A stretch of 57,354 nucleotides of DNA from Ascidiaceihabitans sp023955215 (GCA_943788345.1 CALSPX010000012.1:1-57354), one strand, 5' to 3'. Counted from the stretch's first letter, positions 7,541 to 16,199 are shown. Notes: generated from the sequence alone by a model not told the origin. Numbers and translations: made by a program.

Positions 7541-8614
7541 TTAAGGCTTGGTCCAGTCACGAACACCGACAAAGCCAGCAGCTTCGAGTTTCCCAAGATA
7601 GGCCCCAAGCATTTCTGTACCTTGCTCACCTTTACCGTTCAGGTTCTCGGCCCACTCTGCCGCGATGTTTGGCATTGCGTTGGCCCAAGCCGCGCGGTCT
7701 TCTGCGGACACATCTACGATCGTGCCACCTGTTTCGGTGTATTTCGCCTCAGCAGCAGCTGCACGATCCATAGCAATGCCCGCGAGGTGATCGCGGTACT
7801 CAATCGCGACAGCCTGAAGTGCTATTTTAACTTCTTCAGGTAGACCGTCCCAATAGTCTTTGTTCACTGTAACCGTCTTAGAGTTTACAGCGCCAAGATC
7901 AGCGCGCAGCATGTAAGGTGCAACTTCGGAAATTTTGAATGTTGCTGCTGCTTCTGGCCAAAGCATACCTGCATCAACCAGACCTGTCTGAAGCATGTTG
8001 TAGAAGTCAGTCAAGCCACCGCGCACACCAGCAGAACCTTCGATACCTTCAAGATAGCGCAAGTTCATGCCTGCACCAGCAACTTTTTTTCCTTCTAAGC
8101 CCGCAATTCCGCTCACTTCAGAGGTTGAGAAAACTTGATAGCTGTTCAGAACAACGCCTGTCGCAAGATAAACTTGGTTTTGCGCTGCAAATTCTTTCTG
8201 CATGGCAGGGAATTCACGTGCGATTTCATCTACTGCCTTCGCAACCGCGCGTGCATCGGATGCAACAAACGGCGTGACTGCGGCAAGGCCTTGGCTTGGA
8301 AGCTTAGATGAATGGAAGATCGTCGTTACGATTCCGATGTCTCCAAGACCTAGCTGAACGCCCTCAAGAACGCCCTTAGGCTTTACGATGGAACCACCGT
8401 AATTTTCTTGCCAGCTCATCTCATAGTTGCCAGTCTCCGCAAGGCGCTTGTCCACTGCTGGAATAAAAAAGTTGGTGAATTCTTTCACCCAAAGTGCGCG
8501 GGCAGGATAGCCGTCGATCACCACCGCTGAGATTTTTTCCTGCCCAACAGCAGGCATCGCCGTCAGTGTCGCAAGTACAGCGCCTAGTAGGCTGCGTCGT
8601 GTCCAATTCATCAT
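7541..8614 (-). CDS. dctP: TRAP transporter periplasmic substrate-binding protein (DctP family)
   Basis: Captures the substrate in the periplasm and hands it to DctQM. The start at 8614 is preferred because a strong GGAGG lies 8 bp upstream and it yields a twin-arginine-like signal (MMNWTRRSLLGAVLATLTAM); an upstream start at 8644 would add ten untypical residues. The mature protein has the DctP fold, with the LEGKKVAGAGMNLRYLE stretch that precedes the conserved arginine region. The C-terminus is WTKP. About 357 residues. The substrate cannot be read from the sequence. Confidence 0.9.
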   Translation of the reverse strand: MMNWTRRSLLGAVLATLTAMPAVGQEKISAVVIDGYPARALWVKEFTNFFIPAVDKRLAETGNYEMSWQENYGGSIVKPKGVLEGVQLGLGDIGIVTTIFHSSKLPSQGLAAVTPFVASDARAVAKAVDEIAREFPAMQKEFAAQNQVYLATGVVLNSYQVFSTSEVSGIAGLEGKKVAGAGMNLRYLEGIEGSAGVRGGLTDFYNMLQTGLVDAGMLWPEAAATFKISEVAPYMLRADLGAVNSKTVTVNKDYWDGLPEEVKIALQAVAIEYRDHLAGIAMDRAAAAEAKYTETGGTIVDVSAEDRAAWANAMPNIAAEWAENLNGKGEQGTEMLGAYLGKLEAAGFVGVRDWTKP

Positions 8615-8662
8615 GTCTTTTTCCTCCCAGAAAAGCGGGCACATTGGCCCATTTGGTTTACG

Positions 8663-9118
8663 TTAGGTTTTGACCCAATTTACGGTTAGGTCTGTACCTG
8701 CCGCTTCGAATAATTTGGCAATTGCGCAATATTTCGCAGTCTCTACGCCGACCAAATCCAAATCGTCCTGACTTGCCGTTGTTGTGCAGTTCACCGTCAA
8801 TGTGACTGCCGGAAATGGCACATCGATTTCCTCCTGCATCAGCACCCCGCGTCGATCAAATTTGCAATCCGCATCGATATTGATCTCTCCCAAATCAATT
8901 CCAAGACGATGCGCATTTTTGTTCCCGATCACATTGGTGCAGGCGATCAATGCTGTCATCGCTGCCTCTGTCGGCGTCGGGCCCAAGTTCGTTCCGCCGC
9001 GCTCAACAGGCTCGTCAATGACCACATGCAAATCACGTACGGGAATTTCTGTGCGGGCGTGCGTCGGGCAACTTGCTTTGGCACGGTAGGTCACAACGGG
9101 TTTCATTTTTACAGCCAT
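8663..9118 (-). CDS. OsmC-family thiol peroxidase-like protein
   Basis: A 151-residue OsmC/Ohr superfamily protein, members of which reduce organic hydroperoxides using a cysteine pair. Both cysteines are present: in ALIACTNVIGN near residue 80 and in AKYCAIAKLF near residue 130. The first half carries GPTPTEAAMTALIAC, the typical start of the catalytic helix. It sits between the nitroreductase-like gene and dctP in the same orientation with gaps of 11 and about 50 bp, so it is part of the catabolic operon. It may detoxify peroxides or reactive quinones formed from the aromatic substrate. Confidence 0.85.
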   Translation of the reverse strand: MAVKMKPVVTYRAKASCPTHARTEIPVRDLHVVIDEPVERGGTNLGPTPTEAAMTALIACTNVIGNKNAHRLGIDLGEINIDADCKFDRRGVLMQEEIDVPFPAVTLTVNCTTTASQDDLDLVGVETAKYCAIAKLFEAAGTDLTVNWVKT

Positions 9119-9129
9119 TTGATACCTCC

Positions 9130-9795
9130 TCAGGCGATGTTGCAGGCTTGCTCGAAGGCAAGGCGTGGTAGCTTTTGGAACAATGCAGATTCATCCCCAT
9201 AGCCAATGTTAAGCAAGAAATTTGACTTTAGCATTGTACCGGCAAAGAATTCTTCATCAACAATCGCGTTGGAAAACCCCGACATAGCGCCGACATCTAA
9301 GCCAAGTGCGCGCGCGGCAAGCATCATGTAAGTGCCCTGCATTGTACCGTTGCGGTACGCAGTATCAGCGCAATATTCAGGCTTACCATCAAACATATGA
9401 CGGCGATCTTCATGAGGAAATAAAACGTTAAGTTGCTTCCAAAAATCCATATCATGCGCGACAATAACAGTGATTGGCGCGCCCATCATTTTACCAACAT
9501 TTGCAGGCTTGAGAGATTTTGCGAGGCGATCTTTGCCTTCCGCAGTTTTCACGAAAACAAACCGCGCAGGCAGCGTGTTCATGCTGGTCGGACCATTGCA
9601 GGTGATGTCGTAAAGCTCTTCCAAAACTCCGTCCGCGATAGGCTTGTCGGTCCACGCGTAATGCGAACGCGCATCGCGCAAGATGAGATCAATCGCATCA
9701 TCTGAAAGTCGTGAAATACGACTGCGCAATGCACGATGATCATCCTGTGCCCTCGCGCGAGCGTCTTCTAGTTCTTGGCCAACCAACCCGCCCAT
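9130..9795 (-). CDS. RutE/HadB-like nitroreductase-family oxidoreductase
   Basis: A 221-residue FMN-dependent nitroreductase-fold enzyme closest in pattern to RutE (malonic semialdehyde reductase). Recognisable blocks are ARSHYAWTDKPI, the FMN-contact stretch NGPTSMNTLPARFVFVKTAEG, and MMGAPITVIVAHDMDFW. RutE-like enzymes reduce 3-oxopropanoate to 3-hydroxypropionate. Here that activity would fit a pathway with three-carbon malonyl units, because malonate genes lie just across the divergent promoter. Reduction of a quinone or nitroaromatic is an alternative. The stop is 2 bp from the FAH gene pattern (9798), showing tight coupling. Confidence 0.78.
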   Translation of the reverse strand: MGGLVGQELEDARARAQDDHRALRSRISRLSDDAIDLILRDARSHYAWTDKPIADGVLEELYDITCNGPTSMNTLPARFVFVKTAEGKDRLAKSLKPANVGKMMGAPITVIVAHDMDFWKQLNVLFPHEDRRHMFDGKPEYCADTAYRNGTMQGTYMMLAARALGLDVGAMSGFSNAIVDEEFFAGTMLKSNFLLNIGYGDESALFQKLPRLAFEQACNIA

Positions 9796-9797
9796 GG

Positions 9798-10664
9798 TTA
9801 CGCCATGTCCTTTTCATCGACAATCGGATTCGAACAAATGCCGATGCCTTCAATTTCGATATCAACGACTTCACCTGGAACCAACCAACGCGGGTTTGGT
9901 TTCTTGGCATGGCCAACACCTGGTGGGGTACCCATCGCAATCAAGTCACCCGGCTCTAAAGTCGTGTACTCAGAAATCGTTGCAATTGTTTGTGCGACGG
10001 ACCAAATCATGTTGCCAGTGTCAGACGATTGCAAGATTTCATCACCAACACGGCTTTCGATTTTCAGGCCTGCTGCGCCAGCTGGCACTTCATCAGGTGT
10101 CACAACAAAGGGACCAATTGCGCCTGTGTTGTCGAAGTTCTTACCCGGTGTCCATTGATGAGTCTTGCGCTGATAATCGCGTACTGAACCATCGTTGAAC
10201 ACAGTATAGCCAAAAACATGGCCTAGCGCGTCGGCTTCGGAAATATGACGCCCGCCTTTGCCAACTATGAACATCAATTCGGCTTCATAATCCAGTTTAT
10301 CCGAACAGTTTGGGCGCACAAGCGAAGCACCAGCAGCCATAATAGAATTCTTACCGCGCATGAACAAAGCAGGGTAATCGGGGATATCGTATCCGCCCTC
10401 TTTGATGTGATCAGTGTAGTTCAAGCCAAGGCAAATGATCGTTCCGGGATTGGAGACGGGAAGCGCTGGCGTAATGGATGAAACAGGGACGCCCGCAGCT
10501 CCGCTCAACTTATTTGCTACAGATTCGGCAAGTGCAGGATCGGAGATCAACGCCATCAAATCTCGTCCAACAGCACTATCCAATACCGTTAGATTAATGG
10601 CCTGATTGCCCTTAACAGCAAAGACTGCTGTGCCGTTATCTGTTTCGCCTACGAGATATTTCAT
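9798..10664 (-). CDS. Fumarylacetoacetate hydrolase-family protein
   Basis: A divalent-metal enzyme of the FAH superfamily, whose members hydrolyse, decarboxylate or hydrate beta-diketo and 2-oxo acids from aromatic degradation. The ATG at 10664 is chosen over a TTG 18 bp upstream because AGGA lies at the right distance. Family blocks are seen in order: CLGLNYTDH, FMRGKNS, the metal-binding DYEAELMFIVGKGGR, then YTVFNDGSVRDYQ and GDLIAMGTPPGVG near the C-terminus. It is the first gene of the leftward catabolic operon. It may split a ring-cleavage product; the exact reaction is unknown. Confidence 0.87.
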   Translation of the reverse strand: MKYLVGETDNGTAVFAVKGNQAINLTVLDSAVGRDLMALISDPALAESVANKLSGAAGVPVSSITPALPVSNPGTIICLGLNYTDHIKEGGYDIPDYPALFMRGKNSIMAAGASLVRPNCSDKLDYEAELMFIVGKGGRHISEADALGHVFGYTVFNDGSVRDYQRKTHQWTPGKNFDNTGAIGPFVVTPDEVPAGAAGLKIESRVGDEILQSSDTGNMIWSVAQTIATISEYTTLEPGDLIAMGTPPGVGHAKKPNPRWLVPGEVVDIEIEGIGICSNPIVDEKDMA

Positions 10665-10722
10665 CACTAGTATCCTTGTCAATTTTGTAAATTTCTGCCT
10701 ACAATAAGTTCAGATGTCAATA

Positions 10723-10734
10723 AATATCGATTTT
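10723..10734 (+). promoter_or_regulatory. Shared motif AATATCGATTTT in the FAH/YCII divergent promoter
   Basis: The 88-bp gap between the divergent FAH and YCII starts contains AATATCGATTTT. The same 12 bp occurs in reverse complement at 11849-11860, 35 bp before the malonyl-CoA decarboxylase start. The core ATCGAT is palindromic. Such sharing suggests one regulator for both promoters. The adjacent GntR protein is the obvious candidate, but this is inference. Confidence 0.4.
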
Positions 10735-10752
10735 TTATATGGAGGTGACAAT

Positions 10753-11139
10753 ATGGTAGCTTGGGCAGACTACAAAAGCGAAGCAAAGTCGCGGGGGGCT
10801 TTGGCTTTAGAACTTTATGCGGCAATCTCGACACCTGTCAAAGAGCCACAAGACGTCAAAGCAGCCCTATCTGATCACCTCGCGTATCAAGCCAATCTGG
10901 AGCGTTCGGGGGCTTTGGCTTTCGCAGGCCCCATGTCGGATGAAACAGGCGTTCACATGCAAGGTATGGGGTTGATCATCTATCGTGCCGACAGTTTAGA
11001 AGCCGCGCGCTCACTGGCTGAAAATGATCCGATGCATCAGTCCGGTGCACGGTCTTTTAATCTGCGCCGCTGGATGATAAATGAAGGATCGCTAACCCTT
11101 TCAGTAGGGCTCTCCACAAAGCAAACAGAGCTGAGTTAA
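10753..11139 (+). CDS. YCII-domain protein
   Basis: A small (128 residues) ferredoxin-fold YCII protein. The start at 10753 has a perfect GGAGG 6 bp upstream; an in-frame ATG at 10714 lacks one. The domain shows H-L-A-Y-Q near residue 40, FAGPMSDETG, then GMGLIIYRADSLEAARSLAENDPM, the usual YCII ending that places a conserved Asp-Pro. Some YCII domains act as lyases or dehalogenase-like enzymes in aromatic degradation, for example muconolactone isomerase relatives. It precedes the GntR regulator by 22 bp. The molecular function is not known. Confidence 0.75.
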   Translation: MVAWADYKSEAKSRGALALELYAAISTPVKEPQDVKAALSDHLAYQANLERSGALAFAGPMSDETGVHMQGMGLIIYRADSLEAARSLAENDPMHQSGARSFNLRRWMINEGSLTLSVGLSTKQTELS

Positions 11140-11161
11140 GCAAGGGGCACGTAAAATTAAC

Positions 11162-11818
11162 ATGATAGACTCCACAAGCGGCAAAGAAACCTCTGCCACC
11201 CACGCGGCCTATCTGTCTTTGCGTGAGATGATCCTCACCGGTGTGCTTCCCGCAGGTGAAAAATTAAAAATCGAGCAGTTGCGCAAGCTGCTCGAAACGG
11301 GCGCGTCTCCTGTGCGCGAGGCGCTCAGCCTTTTAACATCTGACATGTTGGTGGAGCGCATCGATCAACGTGGTTTCCGCGCAGCGCCTGCCAGCCGAGC
11401 CAATTTTGAGGAAATCCTAAATCTTCGTTGCGCACTTGAAGATATGGCCTTTCGCCAATCGATCGCGCAAGCAGATAGCGATTGGGAAGAGCGCCTTGTT
11501 TTGTCGCATCACCGCATGATACGCGCAGCCAATAAACCGAACTTCGAAATCGCACACAAAGTTTTTCACATGACGCTGCTGAGCAATGCGGCGTCGCCGA
11601 TGTTAGAACGGTATTGCAGTCAGCTTTATGATCTTAATATTCGGTACAGATATCTGGCAGCAGCGGCTGCGAACTATCAGCGCCGCGATATTTCAGCAGA
11701 GCACATAGACATCTTAAACGCGGCAATCGGGCGCAATGCTGATGTCGCATCAAAAGCTTTGCTCACCCATTATCGCCTCACAGGGGCTTATCTGTCGAAG
11801 CAGTTGGGCGATCTTTGA
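11162..11818 (+). CDS. GntR-family (FCD-domain) transcriptional regulator
   Basis: A 218-residue regulator with an N-terminal winged helix (residues about 10-75: YLSLREMILTGVLPAGEKL, then SPVREALSLL, the GntR recognition helix) and a C-terminal all-helical FCD ligand domain. FCD proteins bind small carboxylates through metal-binding histidines and aspartates. Histidines that could do so are at HHRMI, VFHMTLL and EHIDIL. It lies directly before the malonate genes, as matR does in rhizobial matABC loci. It is thus likely to sense malonate, malonyl-CoA or the aromatic inducer and to control both divergent arms. Confidence 0.87.
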   Translation: MIDSTSGKETSATHAAYLSLREMILTGVLPAGEKLKIEQLRKLLETGASPVREALSLLTSDMLVERIDQRGFRAAPASRANFEEILNLRCALEDMAFRQSIAQADSDWEERLVLSHHRMIRAANKPNFEIAHKVFHMTLLSNAASPMLERYCSQLYDLNIRYRYLAAAAANYQRRDISAEHIDILNAAIGRNADVASKALLTHYRLTGAYLSKQLGDL

Positions 11819-11848
11819 TTTTGCCGATATAAATTAACCATTTGCCCT

Positions 11849-11860
11849 AAAATCGATATT
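11849..11860 (-). promoter_or_regulatory. Inverted copy of the AATATCGATTTT motif upstream of malonyl-CoA decarboxylase
   Basis: AAAATCGATATT on the plus strand is the reverse complement of the motif at 10723-10734. It lies in the 76-bp gap between the GntR gene and the decarboxylase start at 11895. This placement would suit an operator for the malonate pair. It is seen by inspection only and no binding data can be inferred. Confidence 0.4.
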
Positions 11861-11894
11861 ATGCCAATCCTACTGCAAAAGTGGAGACACCCTC

Positions 11895-13193
11895 ATGCAG
11901 CGCAATCGATTCCTCGGTGACATCTTATCAACGCTTTTTGACCGAAGCAGCACAATTAGCAACATCGATGACAGACGCGATATATTCGAATTATGCCGTG
12001 CTCTGCTCTCTGAGGAAGGTGAGGTTTCAGGCCAAAAGCTCGCCGCGACAGTGCTCAGCCGGTATCGCGCCCTTGCACCCGAAGAAAAGCCTGCGTTTTT
12101 TATATTTCTCAACGACGAGCTTGATATTGACGCGAAAGCTCTTGTGAAGCTTTCAGTGCAATATTCTGTTGATCCCACACCCGCGACATTCAAAGCCCTT
12201 TCAGCCGCCGCAGAACCCAAGCGTCAAGAACTGCTGCGCCGCTTAAACCAACCCATGGGAGCGACCACAGACATCGTTGCAATGCGTGTTGATTTGTTAC
12301 GCATCGTCAAAGAGCACCCTGATCTGGCGCGAACAGATAGTGACTTTGTTCACCTGTTTCGCAGTTGGTTCAATCGTGGTTTTCTTGTGCTCAAAGCGAT
12401 CAACTGGGATACGCCTGCGCGTATTCTGGACAAAATCGTCGCTTATGAAGCCGTTCATCAAATCAATGATTTGGATGATCTGCGCCGCCGCCTTTATCCA
12501 CCCGATAGGCGCTGCTTTGCATTCTTCCATCCTGCCATGCCAGATGAACCATTGATATTTGTCGAGGTCGCGTTGACCCAAACCATACCTGGGTCTGTCA
12601 CCAAGTTATTGTCCGAAGGACGCACGCCGCTTGAAGCTGAAGACGCGAAGATCGCAGTCTTCTATTCAATCTCCAACTGTCAAAAAGGCCTAACCCAAAT
12701 CAGCTTTGGCAACCTCCTGATCAAACAAGTGGTCGCGGAGTTATCGCTCGCCTTTCCCCAGCTTGAGAATTTCGTGACCTTGTCACCAATTCCGGGCCTG
12801 AACAAATGGCTCGCGACTCAGACTAAGGATATCGAACATGGACACATCGCATCTGCGATTCTTGACCAAAGCGCCGCGCCGCAAGACATCCGCGCGATGG
12901 CCGCACGCTATTTACTGCTTGCGAAGCGCGATAACGGGATGCCGGTCGATCCGGTCACGCGCTTTCATTTAGGCAATGGGGCAGAGGTTTATGACATCCA
13001 TGCCAACGCTGACACATCTGCGAACGGCCTGGCACAATCCAGTGGCGCAATGGTCAATTACCTTTATGATCTATCTCTAACAGAACGTAACCATGCAGGT
13101 TTTGCGCTGAATTCCATTGTCGCAGCAGCCAAACCCGCACGCGTTCTTTCAACGGCCACACTCTCCCTCAAGCCGAAGGAGATCACATCATGA
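11895..13193 (+). CDS. matA: Malonyl-CoA decarboxylase
   Basis: Converts malonyl-CoA to acetyl-CoA and CO2. The 432-residue protein has the family's helical N-terminal domain (to about residue 130) and the GNAT-like catalytic domain. Signature blocks in order are HPAMPDEPLIFVEVALT, FYSISNCQKGLTQISFGN, FVTLSPIPGL and DPVTRFHLGNGAEVYDIH. The serine in LSPIP and the histidine in FHLGNGA match the catalytic Ser/His pair of the human enzyme. The stop overlaps the start of the synthetase gene by 4 bp (ATGA). Together they turn malonate into acetyl-CoA. Confidence 0.92.
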   Translation: MQRNRFLGDILSTLFDRSSTISNIDDRRDIFELCRALLSEEGEVSGQKLAATVLSRYRALAPEEKPAFFIFLNDELDIDAKALVKLSVQYSVDPTPATFKALSAAAEPKRQELLRRLNQPMGATTDIVAMRVDLLRIVKEHPDLARTDSDFVHLFRSWFNRGFLVLKAINWDTPARILDKIVAYEAVHQINDLDDLRRRLYPPDRRCFAFFHPAMPDEPLIFVEVALTQTIPGSVTKLLSEGRTPLEAEDAKIAVFYSISNCQKGLTQISFGNLLIKQVVAELSLAFPQLENFVTLSPIPGLNKWLATQTKDIEHGHIASAILDQSAAPQDIRAMAARYLLLAKRDNGMPVDPVTRFHLGNGAEVYDIHANADTSANGLAQSSGAMVNYLYDLSLTERNHAGFALNSIVAAAKPARVLSTATLSLKPKEITS

Positions 13194-14698
13194 GCAACGT
13201 TCTCTATGACGCTCTCATCGCACGTCACGCCACCAATAACGCAGTCTTTTTGGTGCTTGATGACGGAACTGAAGTTAGCTTTGCAGCGTTTGCTGCGCGC
13301 ATGGCGCAACTGGCGCATGTCTTGGTGCAAGTCGGTGTCACACCGGGGGACCGTGTTATAGTGCAGGCTCCAAAGCTGCTTGATACAATCGCGCTTTATG
13401 GCGCGGCATTACAGGCTGGCGCTGTCTACCTACCGCTCAACACTGCTTACACGAAAAGCGAGATGAAATATTTCATTGAGGATGCCACCCCTGCCCTTGT
13501 GGTGTGTGATGCACGAAACAAAGCTGACTTGGCCGATATCTGCGCTGGTAATGCAGAAATTTTGACGCTTGCTGCAGACGGCACTGGATCGTTGTCGACA
13601 CAAGCGAATGACAAGCCATGCCTATTTAAAACTGTACCACGCGGTCCAGATGATTTAGCGGCTTTACTATATACTTCTGGCACAACGGGTCGTTCCAAGG
13701 GCGCGATGCTATCGCATAAAAACCTGCTCTCTAATGCCCAATCGTTAAGCGCCATTTGGCAGATTACCGACACGGATCGGCTGATCCATGCCTTACCGAT
13801 TTTTCATACACATGGTTTGTTTGTCGCGATGAACACCTCACTTCTCTCTGGGACGCAAGTGCGTTTTATGGCAGCATTTGATGTGGAAGCTATAGTTGCA
13901 GAAATTCCTGCTTCTACGATGCTCATGGGGGTTCCAACATTTTATACCCGCCTCCTTGACGATACGCGCCTGACCAAAGATCTGGTTGCAAGTATGCGAT
14001 TGTTTGTATCTGGTTCAGCGCCCCTTTTGGCAGAAACCCACACTGCTTTTGAAGCTCGCACGAGACACCGTATTCTTGAACGCTACGGGATGACGGAAAC
14101 CAATATGATCACGTCCAACCCGTTTGAAGGCGAACGTCTTGCAGGCACTGTTGGCTATGCGTTGCCTGGAACTGAAGTCGAGATCACAGACAATGGCAAA
14201 CCCGTTGTGGCAGGTGAAATTGGCATGATCGAAGTGCGCGGCGACAATGTGTTTCAGGGCTATTGGAACATGCCAGAGAAAACCGCTGAAGAACTGCGCG
14301 AGACAGGTTTTTTCATTACAGGCGACTTGGGCATCAAATCAAAAGATGGCCGTGTTTCTATCGTTGGCCGTGAAAAAGATTTGATCATTTCGGGCGGTTA
14401 TAACATTTACCCCAAGGAAATCGAGGACGTCATAAACGATGTTAAAGGCGTGCTGGAAAGCGCTGTGTTCGGTGTCCCCCACGCAGACTATGGCGAAAGT
14501 GTTCTAGCCGCGATCGTCTTGGACAATACAAACCTAAGCGCCATCGATATCGCGACATCTGTTGAACCACATCTGGCACGGTTCAAACACCCACGCCGCT
14601 ATATCATCACCGACGCTTTGCCACGCAATACAATGGGTAAGGTTCAAAAGAACGTGCTACGCGCGAATGCCAGCACAGGATTTGTGTCATCAATATAA
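13190..14698 (+). CDS. matB: Malonyl-CoA synthetase (MatB-like)
   Basis: An AMP-forming acyl-CoA ligase that activates malonate to malonyl-CoA. The 502 residues carry the adenylate-forming motifs: LLYTSGTTGRSKGAMLSH (P-loop, near 158), ERYGMTETNM (A5), TGDLG with GREKDLIISGGYNIYPKEIE (hinge and A8), and the catalytic lysine in NTMGKVQKN near the C-terminus. The HALPIFHTHGLF and RLFVSGSAPL wording is that of MatB/ACSF3 enzymes, whose conserved arginine in RLFVSGSAPL binds the malonate carboxylate. Its position after malonyl-CoA decarboxylase makes malonate the likely substrate. Confidence 0.92.
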   Translation: MSNVLYDALIARHATNNAVFLVLDDGTEVSFAAFAARMAQLAHVLVQVGVTPGDRVIVQAPKLLDTIALYGAALQAGAVYLPLNTAYTKSEMKYFIEDATPALVVCDARNKADLADICAGNAEILTLAADGTGSLSTQANDKPCLFKTVPRGPDDLAALLYTSGTTGRSKGAMLSHKNLLSNAQSLSAIWQITDTDRLIHALPIFHTHGLFVAMNTSLLSGTQVRFMAAFDVEAIVAEIPASTMLMGVPTFYTRLLDDTRLTKDLVASMRLFVSGSAPLLAETHTAFEARTRHRILERYGMTETNMITSNPFEGERLAGTVGYALPGTEVEITDNGKPVVAGEIGMIEVRGDNVFQGYWNMPEKTAEELRETGFFITGDLGIKSKDGRVSIVGREKDLIISGGYNIYPKEIEDVINDVKGVLESAVFGVPHADYGESVLAAIVLDNTNLSAIDIATSVEPHLARFKHPRRYIITDALPRNTMGKVQKNVLRANASTGFVSSI

Positions 14699-14723
14699 TA
14701 TTAACGCTGTTACATCGGAAAGT

Positions 14724-14988
14724 GGCTTTGTTGCACAAATCGGGCTGTGTAGGATTCACTGTGTGAAACCCGCGTGATAGCTCGGGGACATGAGCAGTTG
14801 GACACCGACGAAGTACAAGACCCGGAACTGGGCAGAGTATAACCTTTCACTGAAGAAGCGGGGATCGCTTTCGATCTGGCTTGATCCAGAGATGGCGTGG
14901 GAGGCCGCACCTTCAGGGCGGCGGGGACGCCAACAAGCCTACAGCGATGCGGCGATACAAGCCTGCCTGACCCTCAAAGTGTTGTTTG
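14724..14988 (+). mobile_element. IS5-family remnant (left end and transposase N-terminus)
   Basis: The sequence begins with GGCTTTGTTGCACAAATCG, a terminal repeat typical of IS903-like IS5 elements. An ATG at 14790 gives MSSWTPTKYKTRNWAEYN and continues through SIWLDPEMAWEAAPSGRRG to KVLFG, the N-terminus of IS5 transposases. The frame is cut at 14988 by the next element. No C-terminal IS5 sequence is seen anywhere in the window, so the rest has been lost. Confidence 0.75.
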
Positions 14989-15120
14989 GGTGCTGTCAGA
15001 CTAATGATTGCAAACATCCGATTGATGGGGCAATCGAAATCTATGCGCTCAATAATTGACGCCACTCAGCCAGAGCAGCGGCACGGTTTAACTTGAAATT
15101 GATGCGTGAATAGAGATGGC
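14989..15120 (-). mobile_element. IS6-family remnant A (left end, transposase C-terminus)
   Basis: Near-identical to the left end of the IS6 copy at 3898, starting GGTGCTGTCAGACTAATG. It encodes the transposase C-terminus (NRAAALAEWRQLLSA) on the minus strand from 15041. Homology stops near 15120. It abuts the IS5 stub, the same situation as the IS3-IS6 junction at 3897/3898. Confidence 0.8.
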
Positions 15121-15382
15121 GTTCATTGAGGTCCCTCACAGCCAGCCTGACCTTACACCCGGCGCGTGGTGGCCGGCGGGAGTAAATGGCGCTGAGTGTA
15201 AAAACAGAGCGTGTTAGGTTTAGTGGACACAACCGCGCAGGAGTGCGCGCGTAAGGAAAATGCAACCTCAAATCAAGTATGTCAAAGCGTGATATAGCGT
15301 AGTATTACGCTAATTTTTCTCGCTGAGTGTCTCGCTGAAAAATGCAGCTGCTTCAGCAAAATCGGCTAAGTGTTTGATATTG
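15121..15382. other. Non-coding junction sequence between IS debris and the 401-bp repeat
   Basis: No convincing gene is seen. A stretch near 15210 (GTGTTAGGTTTAGTGGACAC) resembles the end of another insertion sequence but cannot be assigned. The last 60 bp are AT-rich and run up to the repeat at 15383. Confidence 0.4.
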
Positions 15383-15783
15383 TGGTGCCCCCACACGGAC
15401 ATTGGTTCCCTAGTACGGCATCAGTCAACACACCGACATCAACGATAACAGCAGCTTAGCTGTCGCTACCTATGTCTGTCTAGGGCACTTCTGGTGGCCT
15501 CTGTGGTGGCCGGAGACAAATAGGGTCCCATGGGAGACGACAAATGACACCCCCGGTACCTTGGTTAATCTTTGGACTTCAAAAACAGGGCTAAAGGCCA
15601 GCGTTGTTACTGTTGTTGGGCTTCTCTTCTGACGGGAGTCCTGTGAGGCCCTTAGAGGGCCTTTGGTGTCATTCTGAATCCACACTTGCCTAGATCGCTC
15701 AGTGACTCTCTGCGAGTCTCTCTGTGGCTCTCAGGAGGGGCAGTGGAAATACTTAGTTGGCTGGGGCGTAGAGTTGCTTTTAA
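15383..15783 (+). repeat. 401-bp inverted repeat, left copy
   Basis: Reverse complement of 23470-23870, with three mismatches by eye (near 15430, 15452 and 15472). It contains a GC-rich hairpin, AGGCCCTTAGAGGGCCT near 15647, followed by TTTGG, which could end transcription. It also has a repeated GGTGGCC element. An open frame of 71 codons inside it is present in both copies but looks non-coding. Confidence 0.9.
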
Positions 15784-15868
15784 AAGTCAGTGTAAGCTTG
15801 GCCAGTGTTGAGCTGTCAGTTTGCTTGACATTATCTGCTTACTAAATCGCTAGATAGCTTCGGGGTCG

Positions 15869-16102
15869 TCATCCTCGCTTGTACCCAACAGCCAAGTTAT
15901 GATCTGTCTCACAGGTATTACCTGAGCAGCACTCAAAGATATTGGACTTACACACCACACACTGCTCATGGCCGTGAACCACAACTGTGTTCAGTGGGGA
16001 CTGGCATCTAGGGCATCGTTGCTTATGCGCATTGGCGGGGTGCAGGTAGTTGTCCATTAACCGCTTAACTCCCAATCTTTCTGATGTATGGGGGCCAATC
16101 AC
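15869..16102 (-). CDS. Small cysteine-rich zinc-ribbon protein
   Basis: A 77-residue frame with four cysteine pairs: C-P-R-C-Q, Q-C-V-V-C-K, F-E-C-C and a final N-T-C. The core HGHEQCVVCKSNIFECC looks like a zinc ribbon. The histidine-rich HGH just before the second pair adds possible metal ligands. An internal Met (MDNYLHPANAHK) may be the true start, giving about 62 residues. Such short ribbon proteins are, to my recollection, common in Rhodobacterales, but I cannot name a function. It lies between the left 401-bp repeat and the copper genes. Confidence 0.5.
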   Translation of the reverse strand: MIGPHTSERLGVKRLMDNYLHPANAHKQRCPRCQSPLNTVVVHGHEQCVVCKSNIFECCSGNTCETDHNLAVGYKRG

Positions 16103-16199
16103 ACTGATAGCCTTTTGTTAAGAGTTCATCACTCATTGTTGGAACAGTAAAGACATCGGACTGCTTCAGCTTATAGCCCCCGAATGGCTTCATATCCCC

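Noticed and set aside
15470..15685. 71-codon open frame in the 401-bp repeat and its 86-codon counterpart at 23568-23828
   Set aside because: Present only because the repeats are inverted copies. The product has no domain, and the sequence contains hairpins more like a non-coding repeat.
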